Positions 38,322-44,716 of a stretch of DNA of 44,716 nucleotides are shown here, one piece after another. The position numbers and the translations under genes are program-made. Source of the DNA: a virus; IMG/VR virus record IMGVR_UViG_3300045534_000130, positions 1 to 44,716 of that record; one strand, written 5' to 3'. Every line of letters starts with the position of its first letter. The stretch's first letter is position 1. Below the pieces are notes generated by a model. It was given only the letters and a program-made list of their open reading frames with translations. It was not told where the DNA came from and did no database searches.

Positions 38322-38498
38322 TTAATCAACCAGGATGTAGTTATCGAGTTCTTCAGTGGGAACTACGCGCCACTTGCTGATGTTTCTGCCGATACCAGAC
38401 TTGCGCAGCCTTTGCGCTTGAGCTTCGGCGGCCTCAAGGGTGGACCACTCGCTAAAACTAAACCAGCCTGTGGGGGTGTGAAGAAGTAGGGTGTACAT
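38322..38498 (-). CDS. Unknown 58-aa protein
   Basis: Start at ATG 38498, no Shine-Dalgarno (leader ACTCACCGCG). Product MYTLLLHTPTGWFSFSEWST, LEAAEAQAQRLRKSGIGRNI, SKWRVVPTEELDNYILVD has a strand-helix-strand layout. The longer upstream frame (to 38972) is low quality and overlaps the next gene, so only the short form is supported. Confidence 0.5.
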   Translation of the reverse strand: MYTLLLHTPTGWFSFSEWSTLEAAEAQAQRLRKSGIGRNISKWRVVPTEELDNYILVD

Positions 38499-38553
38499 CG
38501 CGGTGAGTGGTGGAACGAAGGCAATACGGGAAAGGCCCCAGCGGGCCGTGGGG

Positions 38554-39021
38554 TCAATCCAGTTCGACGAAAGCCATCCAGTTGGGGTCGGTTTCGTCGT
38601 AGGCAGCCTCAAGAGCCGCTCGCAGCTTTTCGGTGGTGACTCGGACCACACCACCTTCCAGGGCCCAGTCGTGGAATCCGTTGCCGACGGCGCTATCGGC
38701 GAGAAAATACTCAACCCATTCTTCCATGGTGGGCCTAGGCTGATTCCACCATGCGTCCCGTTCGCGCCACCAGCGGCGGATATGGCGCCGGATGCGCCGA
38801 CAATTTTTTTGTCCGGGCCCAAATTCCATTGGGCAATTTTCAAAGCGTTCTGAAAATCTGTGCTTGGCCGCAAGTGGCTCAGGGTAGATAATTCGAGTGA
38901 TAGGCCAATCCCGATCAAGAAAGGCTTTTCGTTCTTCGGCTGCAAAGGCTGCAGCCGCCGATGGGCAGGCAAACAGGTACATGGCGTATTCCGTTTCTAC
39001 GACGAGTGTGGTGGCAGTCAT
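38554..39021 (-). CDS. Unknown 155-aa protein, first gene of the minus cluster
   Basis: ATG 39021. Begins MTATTLVVETEYAMYLFACP, then an amphipathic helix (SAAAAFAAEERKAFLDRDW), an Arg/Trp-rich middle (RRIRRHIRRWWRERDAWW) and an acidic end (ALEAAYDETDPNWMAFVELD). No family recognised. As the first gene before the divergent intergenic region (39022-39185) it probably leads this unit. Confidence 0.6.
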   Translation of the reverse strand: MTATTLVVETEYAMYLFACPSAAAAFAAEERKAFLDRDWPITRIIYPEPLAAKHRFSERFENCPMEFGPGQKNCRRIRRHIRRWWRERDAWWNQPRPTMEEWVEYFLADSAVGNGFHDWALEGGVVRVTTEKLRAALEAAYDETDPNWMAFVELD

Positions 39022-39185
39022 GGCGGTGGCGAGCGGGGGGGGTGGATGAGTGGGCGGCCCGGTGGCCTCCGATGGACACACCATAACATCAGAGTGCGAC
39101 GACCGTCGGCCGAGTTGACACATTCCGTAACAATTCCCGGTCGTGCCACTGTGACGGTAGTCTAGGCCGATAACGACCGCATCTC
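39022..39185. promoter_or_regulatory. Divergent intergenic region between the minus cluster and the primase operon
   Basis: 164 bases without a gene, separating the minus-strand gene starting at 39021 and the plus-strand frame at 39186. A perfect -35-like TTGACA is at 39115-39120 on the plus strand but no good -10 follows at 16-18 bases; the element could serve with a poor -10 or be chance. GACGACCGTCGGCCG-like imperfect palindromic sequence is near 39099. Early promoters for both directions are expected here but cannot be placed from sequence. Confidence 0.4.
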
Positions 39186-39356
39186 ATGCCAGCGAAACGC
39201 CCACGCCTCGACAGGCTGGTGATTCAGATCACACCCGCCCAGAGGCGATACCTGGAGGATCGGGCCGGACACACTCGCAGCCTGGCGCAGGTCGTGCGGG
39301 ACGCCATTGAGGATGCCATGGCAGCCCAAGCCGCCACCCGCCAGGCGCGGGGCTGA
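39186..39356 (+). CDS. Second ribbon-helix-helix-like small protein (56 aa)
   Basis: Reads ATG at 39186 to TGA 39354-39356. Product MPAKRPRLDRLVIQITPAQR then RYLEDRAGHTRSLAQVVRDA and IEDAMAAQAATRQARG. The pattern strand (RLVIQITP) - helix (AQRRYLEDRAG) - turn - helix (LAQVVRDAIEDAM) is that of short CopG/Arc-like DNA-binding proteins. It lies 5 bases before the primase-helicase and would be the first gene of that operon, a natural place for a copy-number or early-gene regulator. Confidence 0.65.
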   Translation: MPAKRPRLDRLVIQITPAQRRYLEDRAGHTRSLAQVVRDAIEDAMAAQAATRQARG

Positions 39357-39361
39357 GCCTC

Positions 39362-41536
39362 ATGCCACGGCGCGACACCCTGGCCGCGGCCTCAGGCCGT
39401 TGGCCGCAGATCCTGGCCGACCTTGGCGGGATCCGCCCCGAACAGCTCTGCCGCCGGGAGGGGCCCTGCCCGAACTGCGGGGGCTCGACCCGGTTCCGCT
39501 GGGATCAGGACGACGGCAACGGGGCCTGGCACTGCTCCCACTGCGGGGGGAAGGACGGCGCTGGCGGGGGAGGGACGGGAATCGATCTGCTGATGCGCGT
39601 CAGGGCGTGGACCTTCGCCGAAGCCTCTGCGCGGGTGGATCTGCACCTCTCGCGCGAGCGGCCGGCCGCAGGGCCCGCGCGGAAGCGCAGCCGGGGGGCC
39701 GCGTTCGTTCCACCTCCGAAGCGCCAGCCCCCACAAGCACCGTCCGAGCGCGTGGCGTTCCTCTGGTTGGAGGAGGCGGGCCAGGTGGCCGAGGGCGAGC
39801 ATTTCTCACCGCCCCATGCCCAGGGCCGGGCCTACACCAGCCGGTGGCTCAGGTGGTCGGGGGACAACATCGATCTCGCCGAGGCGATTGTCCTGGAGTT
39901 CGACACCACCGCCGGCCTGGATCGCCTCCCGCCAGATGAGCCGCCACCACCGGCCCCTGTCGAGCCTGTGGCCGCCATCCGGGCCTCCCTCGCTGCGGCG
40001 CTGCACCGGGGGGACACCCGAGCAGACCTGGAAGCCCTGATCGCTCGCCTCTCTGCGGAGCACGAGCAGTCAGCCGGCACCGTTCGGGCCATGCTCCGCG
40101 CGCTGGAGCAGGAGGAACGCTCTGCCCAGATGATCGCAACCGGTCGGCAGCGGCTGGAGATTGCAGCAGACCGGGCCGAGATCGGGGGGGAACTCATCAC
40201 CCTGGCGGGCCTGTTCCCCTCCTCCATTGCCGAGGCGATCCGCACTCGAATGCAGTTCCTGCCGGCGGATGACATCAGCTCAGCCCTGACGTTCCTGGCA
40301 GGCGCGGCCGGCGTCATGAAGTTGGGGTCGGAGGTCATCGCCAAGGCCAGCGCAGGCTTCAGGGTGCCACTGAATCTCTACGTGGCCCTGGTGGGCCGGT
40401 CCGGCGCGAAGAAGGGCCCCGGGACACGCCTCCTCCTCGACGAGCAGATTGATCCGATCGTGCGGGATCTCGCGCAACAGCACGCCAGGAACATGGCGTC
40501 ATGGAGGGAGGAGAACCACGGGCGCAAGGCCAGCGAGCGGTCTGAGCCTCCGCTGGAGCTCCGCATCAGGGCCTCGAAATGGACCGGCGAATCGTTGGAC
40601 GCGGCCTTGGCCAACCTGGAGACAGCCGGCCTGGGCCTGCTGATCTCTCGTGAGGAGCTGGCCGGCATGTTCGGGGGGCTCAACCAGTACCGGGGCGGCC
40701 GGGGCGATGATTCCGAGCAACTGTTGGAGGCCTACGACGGCCGGGGCGCCGTGGCCCTGAGGATCACAGCCGATGGGGGCGGGCGGTTCTACTCCCAGTG
40801 CCAGGTCACCATCTGCGGGGCCATCCAGCCGCTGGTCCTGAAACGCCTGGTGTCCGCGTCCGCCGGAGACGCCTCAGGCCTGTGGGCCCGGTTCGTGTTT
40901 GCGCCTTTGCCCGAGCGTGTGGTGGCGATCCCGCCAGAGGAGAGCCCTGAGCAGATCCAGGCGAGCGAAGCAGCGGCGGCCATGCTGGCGCACACCATCG
41001 GCCTTCTCTACCGCCTGCCCCGCCAGAGCCTGCACCTGTCCTACGAGGCTCGCAGGGACTTCCTGGCCTATGAGGCCCGGTGTCAGGGTGACGCCCTGCG
41101 CGCGGAGCTGCCCGCTCAGTCCGCCTGCTGGGGGAAGGCTGCAGGAAAGGCACTCAGGATCGCCGGCCTGCTCCACCTGCTCCACCGCGTCTGCCCCGAC
41201 GGTCGGCACTCCGAGGAAATCCAGCCCTGGGCGATTCGGGAGGCGTGCAACCTGACCGACCACCTGACGGGGTGGACCCTGGGGCTCCACGCTGCTGCCA
41301 GCGACGAGGAGGACCCGACTGAGTTGATGCGGACCCTGCACCGGGTGGCGGGGCTGGAGGGCTCCGTGGGCTGGCGGGAGCTGAGGGGCCGGCTGAGCAA
41401 GCGCCAGCGGGAAGCGATCGACAGCGGCGCAGCGCGGGCGGCGGCGGCGGCCCTGGCGGGCCTTGGCTACGGAGAGGTGCTGACAGGGGCTCGTGGGGGC
41501 TGGACCTACCGGGTGCTCAAGGACTTGCCGGGGTGA
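39362..41536 (+). CDS. Primase-helicase with DUF3987 core
   Basis: 724 residues. N-terminal zinc ribbon with Cys36/Cys39 (GPCPNCGG) and Cys58/Cys61 (WHCSHCGGKDG), like P4-type primases. A linker (100-270) follows, then the DUF3987 ATPase region: PLNLYVALVGRSGAKKGPG (P-loop-like 345-354), a LLISREELAGMFGGLNQYRG segment with the Walker-B/EE pair, and CQVTICGAIQPLVL. C-terminal helices follow (WGKAAGKALRIAGLLHLLHR). It likely primes and unwinds DNA at the repeat-rich region just downstream. It is the only recognisable replication initiator in the genome. Confidence 0.85.
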   Translation: MPRRDTLAAASGRWPQILADLGGIRPEQLCRREGPCPNCGGSTRFRWDQDDGNGAWHCSHCGGKDGAGGGGTGIDLLMRVRAWTFAEASARVDLHLSRERPAAGPARKRSRGAAFVPPPKRQPPQAPSERVAFLWLEEAGQVAEGEHFSPPHAQGRAYTSRWLRWSGDNIDLAEAIVLEFDTTAGLDRLPPDEPPPPAPVEPVAAIRASLAAALHRGDTRADLEALIARLSAEHEQSAGTVRAMLRALEQEERSAQMIATGRQRLEIAADRAEIGGELITLAGLFPSSIAEAIRTRMQFLPADDISSALTFLAGAAGVMKLGSEVIAKASAGFRVPLNLYVALVGRSGAKKGPGTRLLLDEQIDPIVRDLAQQHARNMASWREENHGRKASERSEPPLELRIRASKWTGESLDAALANLETAGLGLLISREELAGMFGGLNQYRGGRGDDSEQLLEAYDGRGAVALRITADGGGRFYSQCQVTICGAIQPLVLKRLVSASAGDASGLWARFVFAPLPERVVAIPPEESPEQIQASEAAAAMLAHTIGLLYRLPRQSLHLSYEARRDFLAYEARCQGDALRAELPAQSACWGKAAGKALRIAGLLHLLHRVCPDGRHSEEIQPWAIREACNLTDHLTGWTLGLHAAASDEEDPTELMRTLHRVAGLEGSVGWRELRGRLSKRQREAIDSGAARAAAAALAGLGYGEVLTGARGGWTYRVLKDLPG

Positions 41537-41558
41537 AGTGCCGTGGCAAAAGCTTCCA

Positions 41559-41583
41559 CCCCTGGGCAACCGGGGGCTTTTTT
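41559..41583 (+). terminator. Rho-independent terminator after primase-helicase
   Basis: Stem 41559-41565 / 41570-41576 (7 bp, one T-G wobble) with a GCAA tetraloop, followed by six T residues (41578-41583). It lies 22 bases after the stop codon of the primase-helicase gene. Confidence 0.85.
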
Positions 41584-41595
41584 GTATCCGCGTGA

Positions 41596-41893
41596 ACGTG
41601 GGTCAGTGTGGGTTGTGTGTGGGCTTTATGTGGGTTGAGTAAAATCCCTGAAAGCCCTTGGTATAACTACCTTTATGGCTATAGGGGGGTGTTATGTGGG
41701 TTATGTGGGTCGTTTTTTGACTTTCGTTTTTTCAAGGACTAAACTGTTCAGGTTGATACAGAAAAACGCATTTTTAGAGAGATAGGACCCACATAGCCCA
41801 CATAGCCCACACAAGCCGAAAACCTTTGCCACGACTGAAAATCGACGACCCACCTTCGACCCACCTTCGACCCACACAACAACCCCCCACACC
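41596..41893. repeat. Two opposed GTGGG iteron arrays around an AT-rich core (probable replication origin)
   Basis: On the plus strand GTGGG occurs six times between 41598 and 41709 (e.g. TATGTGGGTTATGTGGGTCG at 41692-41711); then an AT-rich core 41712-41785 with T and A runs; then the same word inverted as CCCAC seven times between 41788 and 41891 (GACCCACATAGCCCACATAG at 41786-41805, and an 11-base CGACCCACCTT tandem at 41847-41868). Thirteen short repeats in inverted arrays about an easily melted segment, next to the primase-helicase gene, resembles an iteron origin. There is no credible gene here. Confidence 0.7.
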
Positions 41894-42027
41894 CGTCAAG
41901 GATTCCTTGACAACTGCCCCCTGGTGGGTCGGTGCCTCCTGCAGGGATGGCGCTATGATTGGGGGGCTTTCTCCTCCGGAAGCGACTCCCAGTGAGTGTT
42001 GGACCTTGACCCGGTCTCTTTGCCCTT

Positions 42028-42156
42028 CCTCTCCTCCGGTTGGCGCCGGGGAGAGGAAAACCGAAACCCCTGGTTAACGCCGGGGGTTTCGCGTTTCAGG
42101 CAACCATCCGGAATTTCCGGACAGTTCACCTGGAGCAACCACCGAGGATTGCTCGG
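42028..42156. other. Noncoding region dense in inverted repeats (possible structured RNA)
   Basis: Hairpins in a row: 42028-42039 with 42046-42056 (about 11 bp with one bulge); 42063-42073 with 42080-42090 (11 bp, one wobble, loop TTAACG); palindrome TCCGGAATTTCCGGA at 42107-42121; CCGAG/CTCGG at 42142-42156. The rest of 41894-42197 shows a TATGAT at 41954 without a good -35 and no credible gene. Together with the terminator at 42198 the segment could be a small noncoding RNA or a packaging/origin element. Confidence 0.5.
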
Positions 42157-42197
42157 CAGTTCAGCCGCTACTATGGGGTCGGCGATCTTGAGTGGGG

Positions 42198-42227
42198 GCC
42201 GGCTTCGGGTGGGAGGCCGGCTTTTTT
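42198..42227 (+). terminator. Rho-independent terminator ahead of the Z-like gene
   Basis: Nine-base stem 42198-42206 (GCCGGCTTC) with 42213-42221 (one T-G pair), loop of six, then six T residues at 42222-42227. It is 18 bases before the ATG of the next gene, so either the unit upstream (possible noncoding RNA) ends here or it acts as an attenuator for the downstream gene. Confidence 0.85.
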
Positions 42228-42245
42228 CATGGGTAGGCTGGGGCC

Positions 42246-43121
42246 ATGGTGCGCATCCAGTACGACATCAACACCGCTGAGCTGGACGGCGCTGCCCAGG
42301 TCCTGGCGGAGCAGATGGGGAAGCTGGAGCTGCTGACCGCCATGGCGATGACCAAGGGGGTGGTGGCCAGCCGCGACGCCATTCGCCAGAGGATCTTCCC
42401 GCTCATCGAAGGAGGGCCCAGCCGCTGGACCCAGCGGGGGCTGATCTTCACCCGCGCCACACCCAACGACCTACGGGCGCAGGCGGGATTCAACTACGGA
42501 GACGGACGGTTCGAGGATGACTACCTGACCCCAAAGCGTGGGGGCGTGCCCTCTGGCCGCTACATGCGGACGAACGTCAGAGGTGGAGATCGCCCGGCAA
42601 AGTCGTCGGAGAAGCAGGCGTGGAGGTCGGGGGCATTACGGAAGAACACGGACTATCTTGTCCCCAACCGGAAGCTGCCGGAGATCAACGCACAGGGGAA
42701 TCTCCCCGGTCCCTATTGGCAGTCGGCCTTGGCGGGTGTCGGAGGGTTCCACGCGCCCGGCAGTGGGCAGAACGTCGTATCTTCAACCGGGAAGCCGAAG
42801 CGGAAGAGGAAAGGGGCCAAATATAAATACTTCATAATGTATAAGCATCATGCCGATGGAGAGGACTTTGGATATGCGTCACCCGGTAAGGGTGGTTCGC
42901 GTTACAGAGGAGATGAGCGGCCATGGGCCATTGTGAGGCGAACGGGGGAGAAGAACCGGGGATTTGTTCCTGTGCTGTTCGTGACGCAGGAGCAGAATTA
43001 TGAGCGCAGATTCCCTATTGATCAGGTGGCCTACAACACCTTTGCATTCGTCTATCCTAAGACGTTTAAGGAATTGGTTGAGGAAGCGTGGCAAAGACGC
43101 AAGGCAAAGAAATACAAATAG
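42246..43121 (+). CDS. Minor tail protein Z-like (tail completion), putative
   Basis: 291 residues. N-terminal helix pair (AELDGAAQVLAEQMGKLELLTAMAMTKGVVASRDAIRQRIF) followed by GGPSRWTQRGLIFTRATPND, LRAQAGFNYG; then a basic, Gly-rich middle (KPKRKRKGAKYKYFIMYKHH) and a C-terminal part with VAYNTFAFVYPKTFKELVEE. The pattern 'P-S-x-W-T-x-x-x-L-x-x-x-x-A-T...L-x-A-x-x-G-F' is the signature of the Z/tail-completion family. It stands away from the tail module, between the origin and parB-like gene, downstream of a terminator. The 3' end is AT-rich. Confidence 0.6.
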   Translation: MVRIQYDINTAELDGAAQVLAEQMGKLELLTAMAMTKGVVASRDAIRQRIFPLIEGGPSRWTQRGLIFTRATPNDLRAQAGFNYGDGRFEDDYLTPKRGGVPSGRYMRTNVRGGDRPAKSSEKQAWRSGALRKNTDYLVPNRKLPEINAQGNLPGPYWQSALAGVGGFHAPGSGQNVVSSTGKPKRKRKGAKYKYFIMYKHHADGEDFGYASPGKGGSRYRGDERPWAIVRRTGEKNRGFVPVLFVTQEQNYERRFPIDQVAYNTFAFVYPKTFKELVEEAWQRRKAKKYK

Positions 43122-43383
43122 CAAACAATAGGACTTGATTTGATTTACTATTTGAATGCAAATCATTTGTTATATCTTTACATATAACGGTATCGGCATA
43201 TGGGCATTGGGTCCTTCCCGGGGGGTGAGCGGCGTGGGTAATTTCGAACCCCGGCTTCACTATTGATAACGGTTCGCAATAAGGTTACGGGCAGCAGGGC
43301 CGGCGCTAACTTTCAAAACGAGCATGCGCAGATTTTGCATAAACGAAACCCCTCCCGCTTCCACGGGGCGGCGGGTCTGCCCT
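43122..43383. other. Intergenic region with AT-rich inverted repeats
   Basis: 262 bases (327 to the next start) without a credible gene. AT-rich 43122-43200 contains GTTATAT/ATATAAC arms at 43169-43188 (7 bp, loop 6) and GATTTG/CAAATC arms further upstream, likely a regulatory or weak terminator structure for the Z-like gene. The rest is GC-rich; GGTTAC half-sites occur near 43282, ahead of the palindromes at 43384-43422. I do not see a promoter with confidence. Confidence 0.45.
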
Positions 43384-43422
43384 CGTAACCCAGGTTACGC
43401 CCCGGCCTGTAACCGGGTTACA
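43384..43422. promoter_or_regulatory. Two tandem GTAACC/GGTTAC palindromes ahead of the ParB-domain gene
   Basis: CGTAACC-CA-GGTTACG at 43384-43399 and TGTAACC-G-GGTTACA at 43408-43422: two inverted repeats with identical hexamer arms, 23-24 bases centre to centre (a little over two helical turns), 27 bases before the ATG at 43449. An extra GGTTAC half-site is near 43282. They look like operator or parS-like binding sites, possibly for the ParB-domain protein itself. Confidence 0.8.
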
Positions 43423-43448
43423 ATGGCGCAACATCCTGCCGCGAGGCA

Positions 43449-44132
43449 ATGCCCCAGCCCGACACGATGCTGGCTGATCAGTACCGGTTCGTCCCCATAT
43501 CGGAGCTGCCTCCATATCCGAAAAACGCCCAGATCCACACCAGGGGAGACGTTGAGGCGCAGGCGGAGGCAATCCAGGCCTTCGGCTGGACCGTTGCGGT
43601 GGTGGCCGATGGCCAGGGCATCATCGGCGGCCACAAGCGGGTCCGAGCCGCCGAGCTGATCTATTCCCGTGGAGGGGTCATCCGGCTCGCCTCCCAGATG
43701 CCTGACGGGGATCCGATCCCGGTGGGCACCGTTCCCGTGTTGTGGGCCGACCACTGGACCCCAGCCCAGCGCCGGGCCTACATCCTGGCGGAGAATGCCC
43801 ACGCCAAGCGTGCGGAGGTCGACTCGGGTCTCGTGGCCGAGGAGCTGGCGGCCCTGCAGCTGGAGGATTGGGACCTGGGGAACCTCGGATGGACCGAAAC
43901 CGAGCTGGATGAGTTCCTGACCGTGGATGGGGTGGACAGCGGGGGCGCCGAAGAGGAGGAGTCAGGGCTAGAAGAGGAGGAGCACGAGCGCGGCCAACCA
44001 CTGGCCATCGTGCTTCAGCCGGAGGAGCTGCGACGCTGGCGGATGGTGAAGGAGCGCCTCGGCCTCACCCTGGACCGCGCCGCGCTGCTGCGGCTCATTG
44101 ACCTGCAACTTGAGGACTCCTCTGATGGCTGA
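43449..44132 (+). CDS. ParB-domain (ParB/sulfiredoxin-like) protein
   Basis: 227 residues. N-terminal ParB domain: YRFVPISELPPYPKNAQIHT, a DGQGIIGGHKRVRAAELI catalytic/CTP-site-like motif (GHKR) and YILAENAHAKRAEVDSGL; phage members of this family often have nuclease or kinase-type activities. The middle is acidic (EEEESGLEEEEHERG), and the C-terminus is a helical LQPEELRRWRMVKERLGLTLDRAALLRLIDL that could dimerise. Stop overlaps the radical SAM start (TGATGGCTGA), so both are made together. It likely targets DNA. Confidence 0.8.
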   Translation: MPQPDTMLADQYRFVPISELPPYPKNAQIHTRGDVEAQAEAIQAFGWTVAVVADGQGIIGGHKRVRAAELIYSRGGVIRLASQMPDGDPIPVGTVPVLWADHWTPAQRRAYILAENAHAKRAEVDSGLVAEELAALQLEDWDLGNLGWTETELDEFLTVDGVDSGGAEEEESGLEEEEHERGQPLAIVLQPEELRRWRMVKERLGLTLDRAALLRLIDLQLEDSSDG

Positions 44133-44716
44133 TGGCATCCGCGCACTGAAAGGCGAGCTGCTCTGGGCGCCAGAGCCGCTGGAGCTTTCGATGAACTGGT
44201 GCGGCTTCGACTGCAGCTATTGCTACGCGAACGCACGCAAGCCGAACCGCACGGTTGACCTACCCCAGATCATGGGTCTCCTCGCAAACTTTCGAAACCG
44301 AGACACTAGAGAGGCCCGGCTCATGCAACTGGGCTACCCAGTCATCGCCAGCAACCACGTCGATGTGTTCGCTGGCACAAATGCCAGGCAGTTTGAGCCG
44401 ATCTGGGAGGTGTGCGTCAACCAAGAAGTGCCGATTGTGTGGCAGACCCGTGGGGCTCACAAGCCCCAGCGCCCGATCCTGGATCGGATTGTCCGGGAGA
44501 CACCCCGCTCAATCTGGTACGTCTCCGTACCTATGTGGGATGACGAGATCAGGAAGCGGATTGAACCCAAAGCGCCGCCCATCCCCTACCGACTGGAACT
44601 GATCCAGCAGCTCGTTGAAGCCGGCCACTCCGTCGTGGTGGGCATTAACCCGGTGTGCGTGGACTGGCTCCCCGACTACGAACCTCTCATCGACCGTGTC
44701 AAGAAACTGGGGGCCT
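44125..44716 (+). CDS. Radical SAM protein, SPL-like (N-terminal part; continues at base 1)
   Basis: Starts at ATG 44125, overlapping the ParB stop by 8 bases. The product begins MADGIRALKGELLWAPEPLE, followed by LSMNWCGFDCSYCYANARKP with the CxxxCxxC cluster (Cys26, Cys30, Cys33), then RSIWYVSVPMWDDEIRKRIEPKAPP. The last 127 bases here repeat the start of the window, so codons 156 onward are the ones at bases 1-789. Full product 417 residues. It binds a 4Fe-4S cluster and S-adenosylmethionine; substrate unknown, DNA is a reasonable candidate given the ParB partner. Confidence 0.8.
   Translation, partial: MADGIRALKGELLWAPEPLELSMNWCGFDCSYCYANARKPNRTVDLPQIMGLLANFRNRDTREARLMQLGYPVIASNHVDVFAGTNARQFEPIWEVCVNQEVPIVWQTRGAHKPQRPILDRIVRETPRSIWYVSVPMWDDEIRKRIEPKAPPIPYRLELIQQLVEAGHSVVVGINPVCVDWLPDYEPLIDRVKKLGA

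Noticed and set aside
41701-41892. Frame encoding repeated GLCGLCGLCG on the minus strand
   Set aside because: The repeat in the peptide is only the translation of the GTGGG-type DNA repeats in the origin-like region; there is no good start and no neighbour coupling.
41581-41893. CRISPR array
   Set aside because: The repeats are short (5-11 bases), in both orientations and lack regular unique spacers, so they do not form a CRISPR array.
41907-41959. Promoter with TTGACA at 41907-41912 and TATGAT at 41954-41959
   Set aside because: The hexamers are 41 bases apart, far outside the 16-18 base window for a sigma-70 promoter.
43200-43262. A tRNA-like TTCGAACCCCGGC segment, possibly an attachment site
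   Set aside because: The arms needed for a tRNA T-stem and acceptor stem do not pair on either strand, and no integrase gene is present.

Overview
The window reads as one complete, circularly assembled tailed-phage genome. The first 127 bases are repeated exactly as the last 127 bases (44590-44716), the usual signature of a closed contig, so the unique genome is about 44,589 bp and one gene (a radical SAM protein) runs across the join. Gene density is very high, most neighbours overlap by 1-14 nt (ATGA, GTGA, TGATG and TAATG junctions), and the sequence is GC-rich by eye. The head and tail genes belong to the lambda/siphovirus set (GpA-type terminase, gpW, lambda-B-type portal, G/GT chaperones, tape measure, J-like tip). 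I see no integrase, no CI/Cro-like repressor pair and no tRNA, so a lytic lifestyle is likely. A cyanobacterial host is my guess from the style of the tail-fibre modules and the C39-type peptidase; the sequence does not prove it.

Layout. (1) 43.4 kb across the join to 0.8 kb: a ParB-domain protein and a SPL-like radical SAM protein, translationally coupled, preceded by two tandem GTAACC/GGTTAC palindromes. (2) 0.8-8.0 kb, plus strand: a 55-residue basic protein, both terminase subunits, gpW, portal, a ClpP-type protease fused to the major capsid protein, a decoration protein and a head-tail connector. (3) 8.0-23.8 kb, plus strand: a mosaic tail-fibre-like gene in an unusual place, two small membrane proteins, tail terminator, tail tube, G/GT chaperones with a well-formed -1 frameshift signal, tape measure, distal tail and J-like proteins, fibre-like proteins and a C39-like peptidase. 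(4) 23.7-34.8 kb, minus strand: small unknown proteins, a two-OB-fold SSB, Gp157-like protein, Rad52-like annealing protein, VRR-NUC nuclease, dATP/dGTP diphosphohydrolase, an HNH endonuclease, an SF2 helicase and dCTP deaminase. (5) 34.8-35.0 kb, plus strand: a ribbon-helix-helix protein divergent from the dCTP deaminase gene. (6) 35.0-39.0 kb, minus strand: ASCH protein, a PolX-like nucleotidyltransferase and many small membrane or zinc-binding proteins. (7) 39.2-43.1 kb, plus strand: a second small ribbon-helix-helix-like protein, a DUF3987 primase-helicase, a 700-base noncoding region with two opposed repeat arrays around an AT-rich core (likely replication origin), terminators, and an isolated tail-Z-like gene.

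How it fits together: the primase-helicase next to the repeat arrays, with SSB, Rad52-like, VRR-NUC and SF2 helicase proteins, would start replication and recombine DNA, relying on a host DNA polymerase because none is encoded. A shared operator-like sequence in front of the Rad52-like operon and between the ribbon-helix-helix and dCTP deaminase genes suggests one small repressor controls both replication/recombination units. The items most worth testing are the ParB/radical SAM pair with its palindromes, the origin-like arrays, the shared operator, the G/GT frameshift cassette, the duplicated start-stop junction sequences between neighbouring small genes, and several micro-ORFs between 25.3 kb and 39.4 kb.
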